Made by a program: the position numbers and the translations under genes
The notes under the pieces: generated by a model
Told to the model about the DNA's origin: nothing
The model's input: the letters and a program-made list of their open reading frames with translations, nothing else
The model's database searches: none
NCBI GenBank assembly: GCA_015179045.1
Contig: WHUZ01000002.1
Coordinates: forward strand, 930,001-994,000
DNA: 64,000 nt
Origin: Kalaharituber pfeilii
Lineage: Eukaryota; Ascomycota; Pezizomycetes; Pezizales; Pezizaceae
Direction of reading: 5' to 3'
Part shown: piece by piece, positions 23,471-34,937 of the stretch
How positions within the stretch are numbered: position 1 is the stretch's first letter
Layout: the number at the start of each line of letters is the position of its first letter

Positions 23471-24263
23471 AGACTAACTAGACATATCACTGCACCAAGC
23501 TCTAGGTCAGTTCATAATTTTATCTTCTCTTGAACCCCCCACCTTCCCATCCCACTGTCCCATGGCACCGTCCTACCCGCCCACCGCACCCTCAACAGCC
23601 CCTTCAATAGCCTCGATAACCTAGTCTCGTAACCAGCGGATACCCCTCCAGCGGCCCTCGAACCCCCCCAAACTGTTGGAAATCAAGAACTCCTACAGAC
23701 TGCCAAGAGCAGCTAAGGACCAATGGGGGCTGAAAAGATCAAATGGGGCCAGAAAATAAATCCGAAGGATACAGGGGCAGGGAAAAGATAAATAGTTCAG
23801 ACAAGATCAATATAGATAGATAGGATAGACAGAGCTCCCAAAAACCATTGAGCAAGCAAATAAGCTCTCTTCTCCAGAATAGAATCTCACAAATCTCCCT
23901 AATAACCCCTTCAGCGGTCCCCCTGAGAACCACTCCGACACTCCGACGGCTCCTTTAACAGCTCCTCGCATAGCTGGCTTTTCCCGGATAAGGTAAAATT
24001 ACCCCTTGGTAGTCGACTATCCCCATGTACTTTGTTTTATATCTCCTGTTTTGTCTGACAGGTCATCAATTTCTTTATACCACTCAATTGGTGGGTACGC
24101 GAGGCTTGAACTTGCAGGTATATAGGCTTTAGACTCTATAAGTTGGACAACGTGTGAGCAAAACATCCTAGCTATCAGTTGTAGACTGTGTGATTTGAGT
24201 GCTTGTGGTTTTGAGGAACATGAAATCCCAATACAATAGCGTAGAATGTCCTCGTGCCCAGGC

Positions 24264-24659
24264 TCTGGTTATGAGACTAGCCCAGACTGGCCGAAGCGTT
24301 AGATACCGTTCTTGCTTAAGACACAGCCACATTCCAAATGGTTGAGCCACAGCGATTAATTCAAAGCAAGAGGTTGTCACTGCGCATAGGTGAGGACTCA
24401 CGAGCCTTGCAGCTGCTTGCCAAGCCAGACTCTTACAGTGTTCGTAGTAACTATCATACTTTGTGTTCTCGTGCTCTTTCTTACGCCAATTAATTAAGCG
24501 TGCCAAGAGAGTCTGGATACGAGAACACTGCAACCACGGTAGTTTGGTTCGAAACTGTGTAACCACATCCAGCAGAAGGTGATAAGTATGGGTGTTGCAT
24601 AAGCAGCAAGAGAAATGTGTAAGCAAGAGAAATGTGGAATGACTAGTCTCGTAACCAGA
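24264..24659. mobile_element. MITE-like element, 396 bp, 17-bp terminal inverted repeats
   Basis: Left end TCTGGTTATGAGACTAG (24264-24280) and right end its complement with one difference, T to C (24643-24659). No transposase fits inside; the minus-strand open frame 24168-24662 reads through the ends and is not protein-like. A target duplication is not evident. The same 15-16 bp end sequence occurs alone at 11113-11127 and 23621-23636, which supports a repeat family. Confidence 0.6.
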
Positions 24660-24737
24660 CACTGATTATGATATGGAAATGAAAACTAGTATGTCTCAAT
24701 TGCTCAAAGTCCTCAATGATGTTTGATTGCTCAACGT

Positions 24738-24806
24738 CATATTTACAAGGATCAGAAAGTGGCAACACGAAGGAGCCCTTGCACTTGCATGCATCCAGTC
24801 ATGCTC
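24738..24806 (+). repeat. Dispersed repeat, copy A (partner at 45263-45335)
   Basis: Shares acgtcata, caaggat and then gcacYtgcatgcatccag with tcatKctcc in the same order and spacing as 45263-45335. The last 27 bp differ at two positions. No coding capacity is seen. The full extent of the repeat is unknown. Confidence 0.7.
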
Positions 24807-26710
24807 CTGATGAGAACAATTGCTAAGGCGCTACGGGATGATGACCTATTAAGCGTGTACTAGTACGTAATAGCAAGTGTGTCGATGGGTCAACCAAGAC
24901 AATGGAGTATTCTGAGGTCATGCGCCTTTTTGACGCTCGGATACTACGGTAGGAGCGGTGAGGTATGCTTATTCTCAGTCACCTCGTATTGCCATTTCTA
25001 CTGCCATTGGACTACCCCCATTGGCTTCGTATACTCTGCGGCAAAGGTCATTTAGGCTTTATTTCGGAGCGTGCTTGAACATCACGTTCTCTGGGAATGA
25101 GAATGACCAATGACTCGAGCTTCACGTGTAAAACATGTATCAGAAAACGCGAGCTCCTTATCAATTAGCGCTTGCGGATTTCTTCAAGCCAATCAATTTG
25201 TTTTGCATGCTTCTAAACTACCGGTATGTGCAAAGGCATCCGCGGAGAAGCAGGTGGGTTTCTCTTCTAATACCTACGGGCAGCGGCTCAGCTGAAGACT
25301 GATTCAAAATAGGGAGCGAAGAAGTGCCACCTGGGTGCAGCCTTACACCCACCCACCTAACGACTCGTTAAGGTGCAACTAAAGCAGCATATCCAGCAAA
25401 TAGACAGACAGTCGAGGACAGCAGACAGTGAAGGCGCTCGCTATTACAATGGCCGGTTTTTAGCTGCAATGGGTGGATGTAGTAGATAGCTGATTTGGGG
25501 GTGTGGACACCGCATTTGAAGCTGAGATGCCTTCTCACGACCAGTGAATGTAGAGTCTGTATGTGCCAGTGGTGGTCACACATACGCACACTATCACACT
25601 ATGCACCGGCCTCGACCAGGGAACGTCCTCAGATCCTCGTGAATTGCGGTACAGTATCATATTGCGCGCTGCAAGAGAAGATGCGAGTCCAGCAATGGGG
25701 TGCATGCATCTGAAGCTTGACTCGCAACGATCCCCACACTGGCAAGGGAGCACGCGCCCAGGCTGACCCGCACCGATCAAGCAGACCCTTCGGCCGCCCT
25801 CGCGCCGCCGTAGCGTATCATACGGTGACCAAACTCGGCGGCTGCCGTTGGCTGGCTTCTGCCGGTGCCCTGCCCTGCGGCCCTGCCCCCGCGCTGCCGC
25901 GAATGACGAGGCAAACGAGCCCGCCAGACATGCGTCCCTGGCCGCGCGCAGGGGGCGGCCTGCACCTTGAAGGGCCCCCATGCAGGTACTGTACTTGTGT
26001 GCCCGCAGGGCTTGGGCTCAGACGGCCGCTGCGGTCAAGTCAGCAGTGAGCCTCCGCCACTGCGAGCCAGTAGAGTACACCATCTCCTGTTCACGGGAGA
26101 AGCCGAAGAAGCAAGAAGCAAGAGAGGCTCGCCCCCGATTCGAGCTGTGCTGGCGCTGATCCCATGATCCAAGCCCATTTTTCGCCCAACTTGCGCGCCG
26201 ATGGCTTCCTCAAATACCATAGCACACCCCCCCCACCCCCCCCACCCCCCCCAACCTCTCCCTCCGCCACTCCTGTTCACTGTCTGCACCCCATCATCCT
26301 ACACGAACACTGCCGCAGGGAGTTGTGACGCATACTTCGCAATTGAGCTATCAGAGCCGTTAACGCGATCAAACTTTGATTTGGCTGGCACCTGCAAGCT
26401 CTCATCATCCACCTGGTCTTCGCTTTCCGACTGGCGAACACTGCAGCCTGAGATTTATCCTCATCTAGCTCTACCTTCGCTCGAAACAGCCCACCGGCAT
26501 TCTGTCATAGGGCCTACTCCCTTATCACCGGTGTTGTGTTATTTCAAGCTGGCATCCCTTCACCTCACCACCACGGCCCAATCTGTTGCAAGAAGTCCAA
26601 CGAGGGTAACTTGCTCTCCTGGGCCTTGAAGCAACCACAGCTCAAAAGTATCAATTGCCTCGAAGCAGAAGAATTTCAGTCTTATTCTGCCGGCTTAGCT
26701 CCTGATTGAG

Positions 26711-28461
26711 ATGTCTACAGCCGACACCCTTTCTCCCTCTGAGACCGGCTCTTCCCCTTTCACAATCGATTATATCACAGCCAAGAAAACAATTACCACT
26801 AAGCTGGATGAGGATATGCCTCGTTCCATTGCATCACCTCGGAAGACATCGGCGATCTCAGAGTGTGATATCTCTCAGGAAGAATTTTTAGGTCTTGACA
26901 GCTCGGACAGTCCCGAAGATACAGTTGCCGCACAGAATAAGCAAAGAACTTACCGTGGTGTTGATCTTTCTACTATTCCCGAGATTCCGGAGAATGCTCA
27001 GCTGCAATATGTTGCTGAGGGGGCTGCAAACATTATTTACCGGTTTACCCTACAGTCATCATTTACAAGGTCTACCGGAGGAATCCTGTCCCCAGACATA
27101 GGTAGCACACACCTGTTGCGCTTAAGGAAGGCTCTTCCCTCAGGGTCCCGTAATCTCCCAGCATTTGCTGCCTTGAATACGGTTTTTTTCCCACTATTTC
27201 CCAAGGAGTTTGTCCTCGATACTCGAATTGTGAAGATTCCTGGAGGGCTCATAGACAGAGAGAATGAAATTCTCAAGAAACGGGAAGCATGTGGCCAGCG
27301 ATTATCTACAAGGACAGGCCTTTATCTAGTAGGCCCACCGCCTGCTCCAGGAACTCCTGTCGATGAGAACGGAGAACGATCTACAGCATATGAACGATAT
27401 GCGTTGTTAGTTGAGGATATGACTCCAGCAATACCCACCTTGGATCAAGATGGTAAAGCGTCACATCGCGAAGTACTCGTCGAATTCAAGCCAAAATGGC
27501 TGGCACAGTCTCCTAGTGCTCCCAAAGGCGCCCGAAGATGCCGTACTTGCGCATTGAGGATTTCAAAACATTTCAAGAAGCGTGGTACAATTATCAACGG
27601 TAACGGAGCAGGCACCCCTGGGCATTGGTGCCCTTTTTATTTAGCTAGTGGGGACCCAGACAAAGTCCGTCTGGCAGTACAAGGCATTCTTTCATCAAAA
27701 GGTGCGGTTTTGACAGGGTGGAAGAAGCCAGATGGAGGGAAAGGCGATCTAAGTGACTCTGAGAGGAGCATCCTTGAAGATAAGATTGTGAGGTATTTTG
27801 TTGGATCCCAGGGCAAGCAGTTACTGGAATTGCTGCGCAAATATCAGCAAGAGTGGGATTCAGAAGGCCCAGCTGCTGTGTTTGGTGAAAACGATGAATG
27901 GCAGTTGGAGCCAAATTCGAGTGACGAAGATGGAGCTGATGGAGAATGGGGTGATGAGTGGCATGAAGGGGTCAAAAAGTTCTTGATGGCAATGACTGTT
28001 AGGGATTTAACTCTTTTCCTGAAGGTAAGTATATTACTTTCATCAGAAAATAGGACTTATCCTGATCCATTTTACAGATTGATCTTTCTAAACCGTCACC
28101 ACCTGTAGTTGGAATCAGTGATGACACTGTCCAAGGGAGGATCGGAGACTTAGACCTCAAATCTCCTGATAACGGAAAAGCCAAGTATTGGATTGAAGTA
28201 GAGAAAAGGCTGAACGATGAGGGATGGTACAAAGGAACTGAACGGCACATTCAACGACCAAATTCTTCTCGAAAAGTTAGCACACTTGGGGATAAACGTA
28301 AACATGAAGAAGTCGAGGGGACCGTAATCGAAGGTAGAAAGATCAGTGGGACTTGCGAGCCTGTAGAGGTCATCGTTGAGAGGGAGAGAGATGAAGAGGG
28401 ACTAGGGGGTGCAAATGGGCAATGTGACAGCAATGGGCAAGTCAGATGGTGCATTCTCTAA
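26711..28461 (+). CDS. IPK1: Inositol-pentakisphosphate 2-kinase
   Basis: Exons are 26711-28024 and 28078-28461, 565 residues; the intron is GTAAGT...ACAG. The enzyme phosphorylates InsP5 at the 2-position to make InsP6 (phytate), used in mRNA export. The kinase core begins at about residue 95 with QLQYVAEGAANIIYRF, a nucleotide-binding loop. LLRLRKALP follows, then LVEDMTPAI and the signature EFKPKWLAQSPSAP with the Cys cluster ARRCRTCALR. GHWCPFYL comes next. A late segment, MTVRDLTLFLKID, spans the intron and matches the family's C-terminal motif. The first 80 residues are Ser/Thr-rich and probably disordered. The start was chosen as the first ATG of the open frame. Confidence 0.92.
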
Positions 28462-29223
28462 AGTTCACATCCGAATTTGTGCATGAGGTAGGCATGTTCC
28501 TCTTTAGGCTACTTTCTTTGATTTTTGATGGATTTGAACAGAAGGTGAATGTGGGGAGACTAGTCGAATGGTTTTCATGGGATGATGGTACCTACGGGTT
28601 TTCATTTTTGGGGCTTGCGACTACTAATTATACGCGTTGGGCGTTCAAGTTGGCGGGAACATCGGAGTGCATCCTTTCAGGGGCTTTTGGGGGGGGGCTT
28701 CTGGGGACCCTTTCTACTTCTTCATGCTTCTCAGAGTGTATTACTAGCGTAACGTTGTACAAATTGAGAGTTCTATGATACAGCATACAAGGCTGCTTGA
28801 TCCCTAGCGCCCAACACAAATCTATGCATAAGAAGAATAGCAGACTTTTCCCTGAGTCTCAAGCTACCCATGCCTGTGTCGATTGAGCAAAGCCAGCCGC
28901 CCTGCAGCACTGCAAGGAATGCCTGCCAAGGCTGCATCGCTTGCTGACAAATCCTTAATGTGTCCCGGCTGGCGGCGCAGAATTTCTGAGAGTGAAGGGC
29001 GAGATAAGAGCACTCGGTCCAGCACGTACAGTACCACTTGACTACATGCCGATTCCCCACACTGCTATCTCACTCGTCAAACTTGCTGTCCTTGCATCCT
29101 TCCTTTCACACTATTAGCTATCGCTTTCAGGATTCAAAGTCATAGAACTTTAACAACACGAGGTAGCTGGTCTATTCACATTTTCCTTTAGTCGTTCATG
29201 CTGCCGACGCAGCTCGCCATCTA
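28462..29223. other. Intergenic between IPK1 and the MFS gene
   Basis: About 760 bp with no convincing coding exon. It contains a G9 run at 28690-28698. The MFS promoter should lie in its right half. Confidence 0.4.
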
Positions 29224-31045
29224 ATGCCACCACCACCACCAAGCGAAAGCTCACCGCTGCTCGGCACAGATCCACAAGCCGCATACAACGGCCAGTCCGC
29301 TGTCCACACTGCACCGAGCAAGCCCACGGACAGCAATGGCATTCTCAACAACGACGTCGAGAGCGCTGCTATCAATGGAGGCTCACGGGAGCAAGATCCT
29401 GACGTCCCCACGATACCCGGGGTGCCGCTGAGCATGGTAATCCCAGCCATGGCAATTGGCATATTCATGTCTGCGATGGACAACACAATTGTGGTGGCTA
29501 GCTATGGGCGGATTGGCACAGAGCTGAACGAGCTAAATCGGACGAGTTGGATAAGTACTGCGTATGCATACCCTTTTGCTCCGCTTCTATTCCTCGAAGC
29601 AGTGGTCAAACTGACAGTGTTATCATACATGCAGGTATCTGTTGACTGCAACATCGTTCCAACCGCTCTATGGCCGCCTATCGGATATTTTTGGTCGTAA
29701 AGCATGCCTGCTCTTTTCCTACACCGCCTTCGGTATCGGATGTCTCCTATGCGGTTTCAGCCGGAATATGAACGAGCTTATTGCTGCCCGGGCCTTCGCC
29801 GGCGTCGGCGGCGGAGGAATGACTACGGTCGCCAGCATTCTTCTCAGCGACATTGTGGCCCTCCGAACGCGGGGCACGTGGCAGGGCATTCTCAACATTA
29901 TCTTTGCCATCGGCTCCGCTACAGGCGGTCCTCTTGGTGGATGGCTCTCTGATGTCGTTGGCTGGCGCTGGGCATTCTGGGGCCAGGTTCCTCTCACTTT
30001 CATTGCATTCGCCGCTGTCCTACTCAGCTTGCATCTCCCCGTCACCCCCACCAAGCCCAGCAACTCCGATGATACTGGTGACCTCATCGTCCAATCCCGC
30101 CTCAAGCGTGTCGATTTTCCGGGCGCCCTGGCCCTCGTCCTTGCCGTCTTCGCCTTCCTCCTATCCCTCGACCTTAGCACTAATAGCGTCACCTACCATC
30201 TCACTTCACCCTTCACTCTCTCAATCTTCGTCCTCTCCCTTCTTTTGTTCACTGCATTCTACTACATTGAAGGCTTCTACTCCGCTGAGCCCTTCTGCCC
30301 CCCGGGTCTCGTCAAGCGACGCGAGATCCTTTCCCCATGCCTCGCAAACTTCTTCTGCTTTGCGTCCGCTATGGGTGCACTCTTTCACATCCCATTATTT
30401 TCCCAGGCGGTCCAGGGTACTAATGCCGCTACAGCTGGAAAGAGGCTACTACCTATGATGATAGGTAGTATGTTTGGCTCGCTTGGCGGTGGGATTTACA
30501 TGCAAAAGACTGGACGTTACTACTGGCTTACCTTCACCGCATACCTATCGCTTCTTACTGGTATCTCGGTGATCTTCGCCGCGATAGCACTCGCTGGCGA
30601 GACTATGTCCCATTATACGGCGGTAATGGTAATGTATGTTGGTATGATTATGTACAGTGTGGGTATCGGTATTGGCGTAACCTCTACGCTCATCGCGCTC
30701 ATTTCCAATGTAACGACCGCAGAGCAGGCAGTTGTAACCGCGGTCTCGTATCTCTTCCGCTCTCTCGGATCGGTGCTGGGCCTAAGTGTCTCTGCCGGCC
30801 TGGTCCAGAGTGGTCTCAAGAGGCGCCTGTTGCATGCCCTTGGCGACGGGAAGGAAGTAGAGATGATTGTGCGTAAGGTGAGACGTGATCTGGATTTCAT
30901 TGGGGAGCTGAAGCCTGAAGTGGCGAGCATCGTGAGGAAGTGTTATCAAGGGGCCATCGTGGACACGATGGGGTTTGCGGTGTTCATGGGACTGCTATGT
31001 TGGGTGTTGAGTTGGTGGATTAGGGAAGTGAAGGTGAAGAAGTAG
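29224..31045 (+). CDS. MFS transporter, DHA2-like (Vba/Fnx1 type, vacuolar basic amino acid transport)
   Basis: Exons are 29224-29561 and 29635-31045, 582 residues. The N-terminus has a PLLG dileucine-type signal (SESSPLLG), common in vacuolar sorting. The first span IPAMAIGIFMSAMDNTIVVA carries the DHA2 motif D-x-TIV. After the intron comes LTATSFQPLYGRLSDIFGRK, the MFS motif A between spans 2 and 3, and then RAFAGVGGGGMTTVASILLSD and RGTWQG. About 14 spans are likely. The overall pattern matches Vba1/Fnx1 proteins, which load basic amino acids into the vacuole, but the substrate is inferred only from the family; multidrug export is the alternative. No neighbouring pathway genes help. Confidence 0.85.
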
Positions 31046-31474
31046 ATTCATAAGGGGGCAGTGAATTGGTGGGGTGTAGATATACTGTGTGAAAAATAGA
31101 AGCTGGTGGGAAGGATATTGTTTTTGATTTCATGATACCACTTTTTGATACCAGCTAAAGATACCTGTAGAACTGATAAATACTAGATGCAGATTATGAT
31201 CGTCCAGCATTACTTTTACCCTTAGTCATCCCTCACTCCACCCCACATCCACCCCTCATCCGATAGTATTATGACCCCACTCACCACTGTTCGTTCCTCC
31301 ACGACATTAACAGTGCTGTTATCCCTCATCCCCAGTGCAATCTGTACTTACCGCTTGTATCGGCCCCGAATCCATCAACTCCATCTCTTGGAAAATCCTT
31401 TGCGGCCTCGGCGCACACCGAAAGTGCAAGTCCGTAATCTCGCAGTCTCAAGTCTAGCATACGCTCAGCGAGCA

Positions 31475-33247
31475 ATGGAGGAGGACTACACCAAATGGAC
31501 TCATAGCGCTCTGGTTGCGCGCGTGCAGGAGCTGGAGGAGAAGATGGCTGAGTATCCGAAGAAGTATGTTCCCTTCTTCCATCAATTCCCTTGAATCGCA
31601 ATGGCACAGCGAAAAGATGTTTTTCTGGTTCGTCTCTTCCCTTTAAAAGGCTGATTTTAAAGAAAGTTCCGTTTCGATAGAATCTACATCTGCGACTACG
31701 AGGACTCCATGCACTACTACAAGTACGACGATAGAAAATCCCCCTTCTGACCCTACCCCCGAACCTAAACCCAAGAAACGCCGCGCCTTCGACCCAAATC
31801 GCTATTCCACGCGCCTCATCGCCCTTAAAATCGCCTACCTCGGCTCCTCGTACAGTGGCTTCGAGTACCAAGCAAACAACTTCACCCCCCTTCCTACTGT
31901 TGAAGAGAAAATCTTTGAAGCCCTTCTCAAAAGCCATCTTGTGCCTGCAGCAGAAGCGATGACACCAAACCCAGGTGAGCCGACGTACTCGGTGCGGTTC
32001 TGGCCGTCGGAGGAGGTGACGCAGTATTCAAAAGGAGGGAGAACTGATAGGGGCGTATCGGGGTTTGGGCAGGTTATTGGGATTCGAGTGAGGAGCAACA
32101 GGCCTCTACCCAAGCCTGTGTGCTCAGATTTGGAGACCCAGGAGGAAGTGGAGAAGGAGAAGATAGGAATACATGAGGCAGAGGATGATATGCAACCTCC
32201 TTCGCCACTACAGCCATTTGATGATATCAAAGATGAGCTACCATATGTCACAATCCTCAATAGGCTTCTACCGCCCGACATCCGTGTTCTTGCCTGGGCG
32301 CCTAACCCTCCCGAAAACTTCTCCGCAAGATTCAATTGCCGCGGCCGGCACTACCGCTACTTCTTCAGCAACCCTCCCATTGCTCCCCGACCTCTCAAGG
32401 GAGAGATAGCTTTTAACGGTCCACTCGACATTGAGCGCATGCGAGAAGCAGCATCCTACTTTCTCGGCGAGCACGACTTCCGCAACTTTTGTAAGCTCGA
32501 CGCAAGTAAGCAAATCAATAACTTCCGGCGTATAATATATGCCTCTACAATCGAAGAACTACCAGTGAACACACCATCTATGACCACCGATTCGCATCCA
32601 AAGATGTATTACTTTAATCTTCATGGCTCCGCGTTTTTATGGCACCAGGTTAGACATATGATTGCTGTACTCTTTCTAATTGGACAGGGTTTCGAAGAGC
32701 CTTCCCTCATTAAAGCACTGCTCGATACTGAAAAACATCCTCGCAAGCCACAATATGAGATAGCAGATGATAAAGCTCTAGTACTCTGGGATTGCTATTA
32801 TCCTAATGAAAAACTTCAGTGGGTATATGGTGAGATAGCAGAAAAAGATAGTCTGTACGATACTGCTTGGATGGGCTGGCATAAGGCGAGGTTGGAGGAG
32901 ATACTCTGGGGGGGTTAGTTGCAGTGGTAGAGGATCTAAGAAAGAATTGTATTAACGCTGAGGATATGATCAGGGAGTACAGGGTGCATGATCTGCGACC
33001 TGTTGCAGAGAAGAAGAATCACTTCTTGGTAGACGGTGGAAGTCGAATACATCTCAGAGGAAAGTATGTTCCTGTCATGAAGAGGGCTACCCTGGAGGAT
33101 GTCGAGGTACTGAATGCAAGGTATCGGCACAAAAAACCTGAGCGGGTGCCTGGGATGAACAAAGTATGGAGGGCGAAGAACGCAATGCAGCCAAAGGAGA
33201 TGGTAGCGGATGAACTTGAAAAGATATCAGCCGAGGATACCGCTTGA
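31475..33247 (+). CDS. DEG1: tRNA pseudouridine(38/39) synthase Pus3/Deg1, frameshifted near the C-terminus
   Basis: Exons are 31475-31563 and 31667-33247, about 556 residues if the shift is repaired. The enzyme makes pseudouridine at tRNA positions 38 and 39. Start: MEEDYTKWTHSALVARVQELE, typical of Deg1. The core has IAYLGSSYSGFEYQ, then KGGRTDRGVSGFGQVIGI with the catalytic Asp, RFNCRGRHYRYFF, GEHDFRNFCKLD and FLWHQVRHMIAVLFLIGQG. At 32908-32914 a run of seven G ends the frame at LEEILWGG-stop. With eight G the frame continues LVAVVEDLRKN... to HLRGKYVPVMKRATLEDVEV and the stop at 33247. No intron fits here, as the nearest donor would give about 40 nt or less. Confidence 0.93.
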
Positions 33248-34049
33248 ATTAAGAGCAAATTAAACTTACTCGTAGTAGCTATCAACAAGCGAAACTTACC
33301 TGACTGGGGCAGGAATAGACCTAGCATGACGATGGGGTAAAGGTGGAAGTCCCCTATATCCGTTGCTTTGAGTAGAACATATACAAGCTGTATATATGCA
33401 ATTGAACCAATTTAAAAGCATCTTCAATCGCAAGCTCCTTCAACTCCCAACCAGACTACTTCAACTTTGTCCGGATCGAAAACCAGGGCTGAGTTGGGAT
33501 ACTCCGAAGCCGAATTCGGCGGGTCGGAATAAAGATATTCCCAGTGGCATGGCTCACAGGCCTTCTCTAACTTCAATCCCCCGGCTCACTTTCGTGAGCC
33601 AAGCCTACCAACCCAACCATGAGCTCTGCGTAGGTCTCAGACGTTCCATGTGGTCTAAAGCGGGTGGAGCTGATAGGATGTATGAGATAGGCTCGTCGAG
33701 TATGAGGTCGCATCTTCAGGTGGCTTTAGTGGAGGGGATGAATCTTGGGTTGTTGCGGGGGTGGAAGCCCCAGAAAAGGAGAGTACTCGAATAGGGTGAG
33801 CTCGCTGACGCCAGGATCGATGGGGTTCTTGACAGGTCATTTCTACCAATATTCTGAATTGCTGTTTAGAGTTCGCGGAACTGCGCCGATATGGGAGTTG
33901 TAACTTAGAGATGCGGAGCATGGCACCATGCGAACCGTGCTCGCATTCAAGATAGTTAGTAGAAGAGCATAGAAGGGGAAGTGGGGAGGGGGAAGTGGAA
34001 GCGGGAGTGGAACGGGGCGGTACGGGGCGGTACGGGGAGGTACGGGGGA

Positions 34050-34190
34050 TGGGTTCAAGAAACAAGCGCCATGGAGAGGTCTAGAATTGAGGGGCCTCGG
34101 TTCGATTCTGAGCTGGGGATGAGGGTTGTCGGGCATCATAAAAGTAAATAAAATGGACTGCAATGATCCCGATAATCTCGTGGGAGTTAG
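34050..34190 (+). mobile_element. tRNA-derived SINE-like repeat, copy 2
   Basis: B-box GGTTCGATTCT at 34099-34109 (10 of 11). The implied T-arm, CTCGG-TTCGATT-CTGAG, pairs fully with one G-T pair. Upstream agaattgagg and downstream gagctggggatgagggttgt align with copy 1 (minus strand, 23330-23470). The A-box region is poorly preserved and no acceptor stem can be formed, so it is not a functional tRNA. Confidence 0.5.
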
Positions 34191-34874
34191 AATTCCAGCA
34201 ATGATGTTGGAACCGGGCACCTCGGTTTACTTTATCGCCAACATTTCAACATTCCCTCGCCCGACTTACTCTAATATACCCAAGGCACGATGGTATTTCA
34301 TTAGGCAAAATTCACCTACTACAGCCAAAAAGGGTAGTGTATCCAAAAAAGGCAGCTGGATTTTGTTGGATGACCACATGCACATATTGACTACACTTAT
34401 AAAGCTATCTTCCCATTCTGTTAAGACTCGAATATCACAGACAAGATAGACAAGGTAGACAAGAGTATAGATATTATAGAGTGGAGAGGAAAGAACATGC
34501 GGATAGCTGTTACTTGTACTCCTCCATCCTCTGCTGCGCATACTGTATCTATATATATCGAGAAACAAAGCATAAACTAAGCAAGATAAGAAATGACCTG
34601 CTCTTTCCATATCTCCATAGGTCGCCATCTGTACCAAAAGTGCAATCAGGTACGGGGTGAAAAATCGATCATAGATACAGTATATAAAGAGTGCCAATGG
34701 GCCATCATGTGTAAGTAGCTATATAATTCTCTTCGGGCAGTCAACGACATTGGCAGAACGCCTACTAGTACATGCTTGCTTAAGCGGCTTCTATGCCTGA
34801 TCGAATTCTCCATTGCTCTGGATAAACATGCCATGTTGTTGAACTCAGCAAGGGTGTCTGAACCCAGCTAATGC

Positions 34875-34937
34875 TCACTCATACAATTCCAGTGCCTTGT
34901 CATATTGCCCTTGTTTGTGAAATACTGCTGAGGCCAT
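34875..34937 (-). pseudogene. Single TPR repeat relic of an NLR/kinesin-light-chain-like protein
   Basis: Read on the minus strand, a frame ends with MASAVFHKQGQYDKALELYE then a stop. This is a near-perfect single tetratricopeptide repeat of the sort found in long arrays in fungal NB-ARC-TPR proteins. The upstream frame has no TPR register, so only one repeat survives. Confidence 0.6.

Larger units (their letters stand above)
22311..26710. other. Repeat-rich intergenic region, about 4.4 kb
   Basis: No intact gene. It contains a 25-T run (22518-22542), a SINE-like copy (minus, about 23330-23470), a CTAGTCTCGTAACCAG motif at 23621-23636 that matches the MITE ends, and a weak tRNA-like T-arm on the minus strand near 24100. 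Then come the MITE-like element at 24264-24659, one copy of a 70-bp dispersed repeat (24738-24806) and, from about 25700 to 26300, a GC-rich block upstream of IPK1. The block includes three ACCCCCCCC units at about 26225-26252. Open frames in the GC-rich block are composition artefacts. Confidence 0.5.

Noticed and set aside
24085..24170. tRNA-Val(CAC)-like sequence on the minus strand (tcacac with a degenerate T-arm)
   Set aside because: Acceptor stem does not pair and the anticodon stem is imperfect; too weak to call.
25535..26289. Long open frames upstream of IPK1
   Set aside because: GC-rich and low-complexity sequence open on both strands; no domains or splice support.
34030..34130. Possible tRNA gene with a perfect T-arm
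   Set aside because: The T-arm pairs, but no matching acceptor or D-arm lies upstream. A related copy at 23.4 kb indicates a repeat instead.
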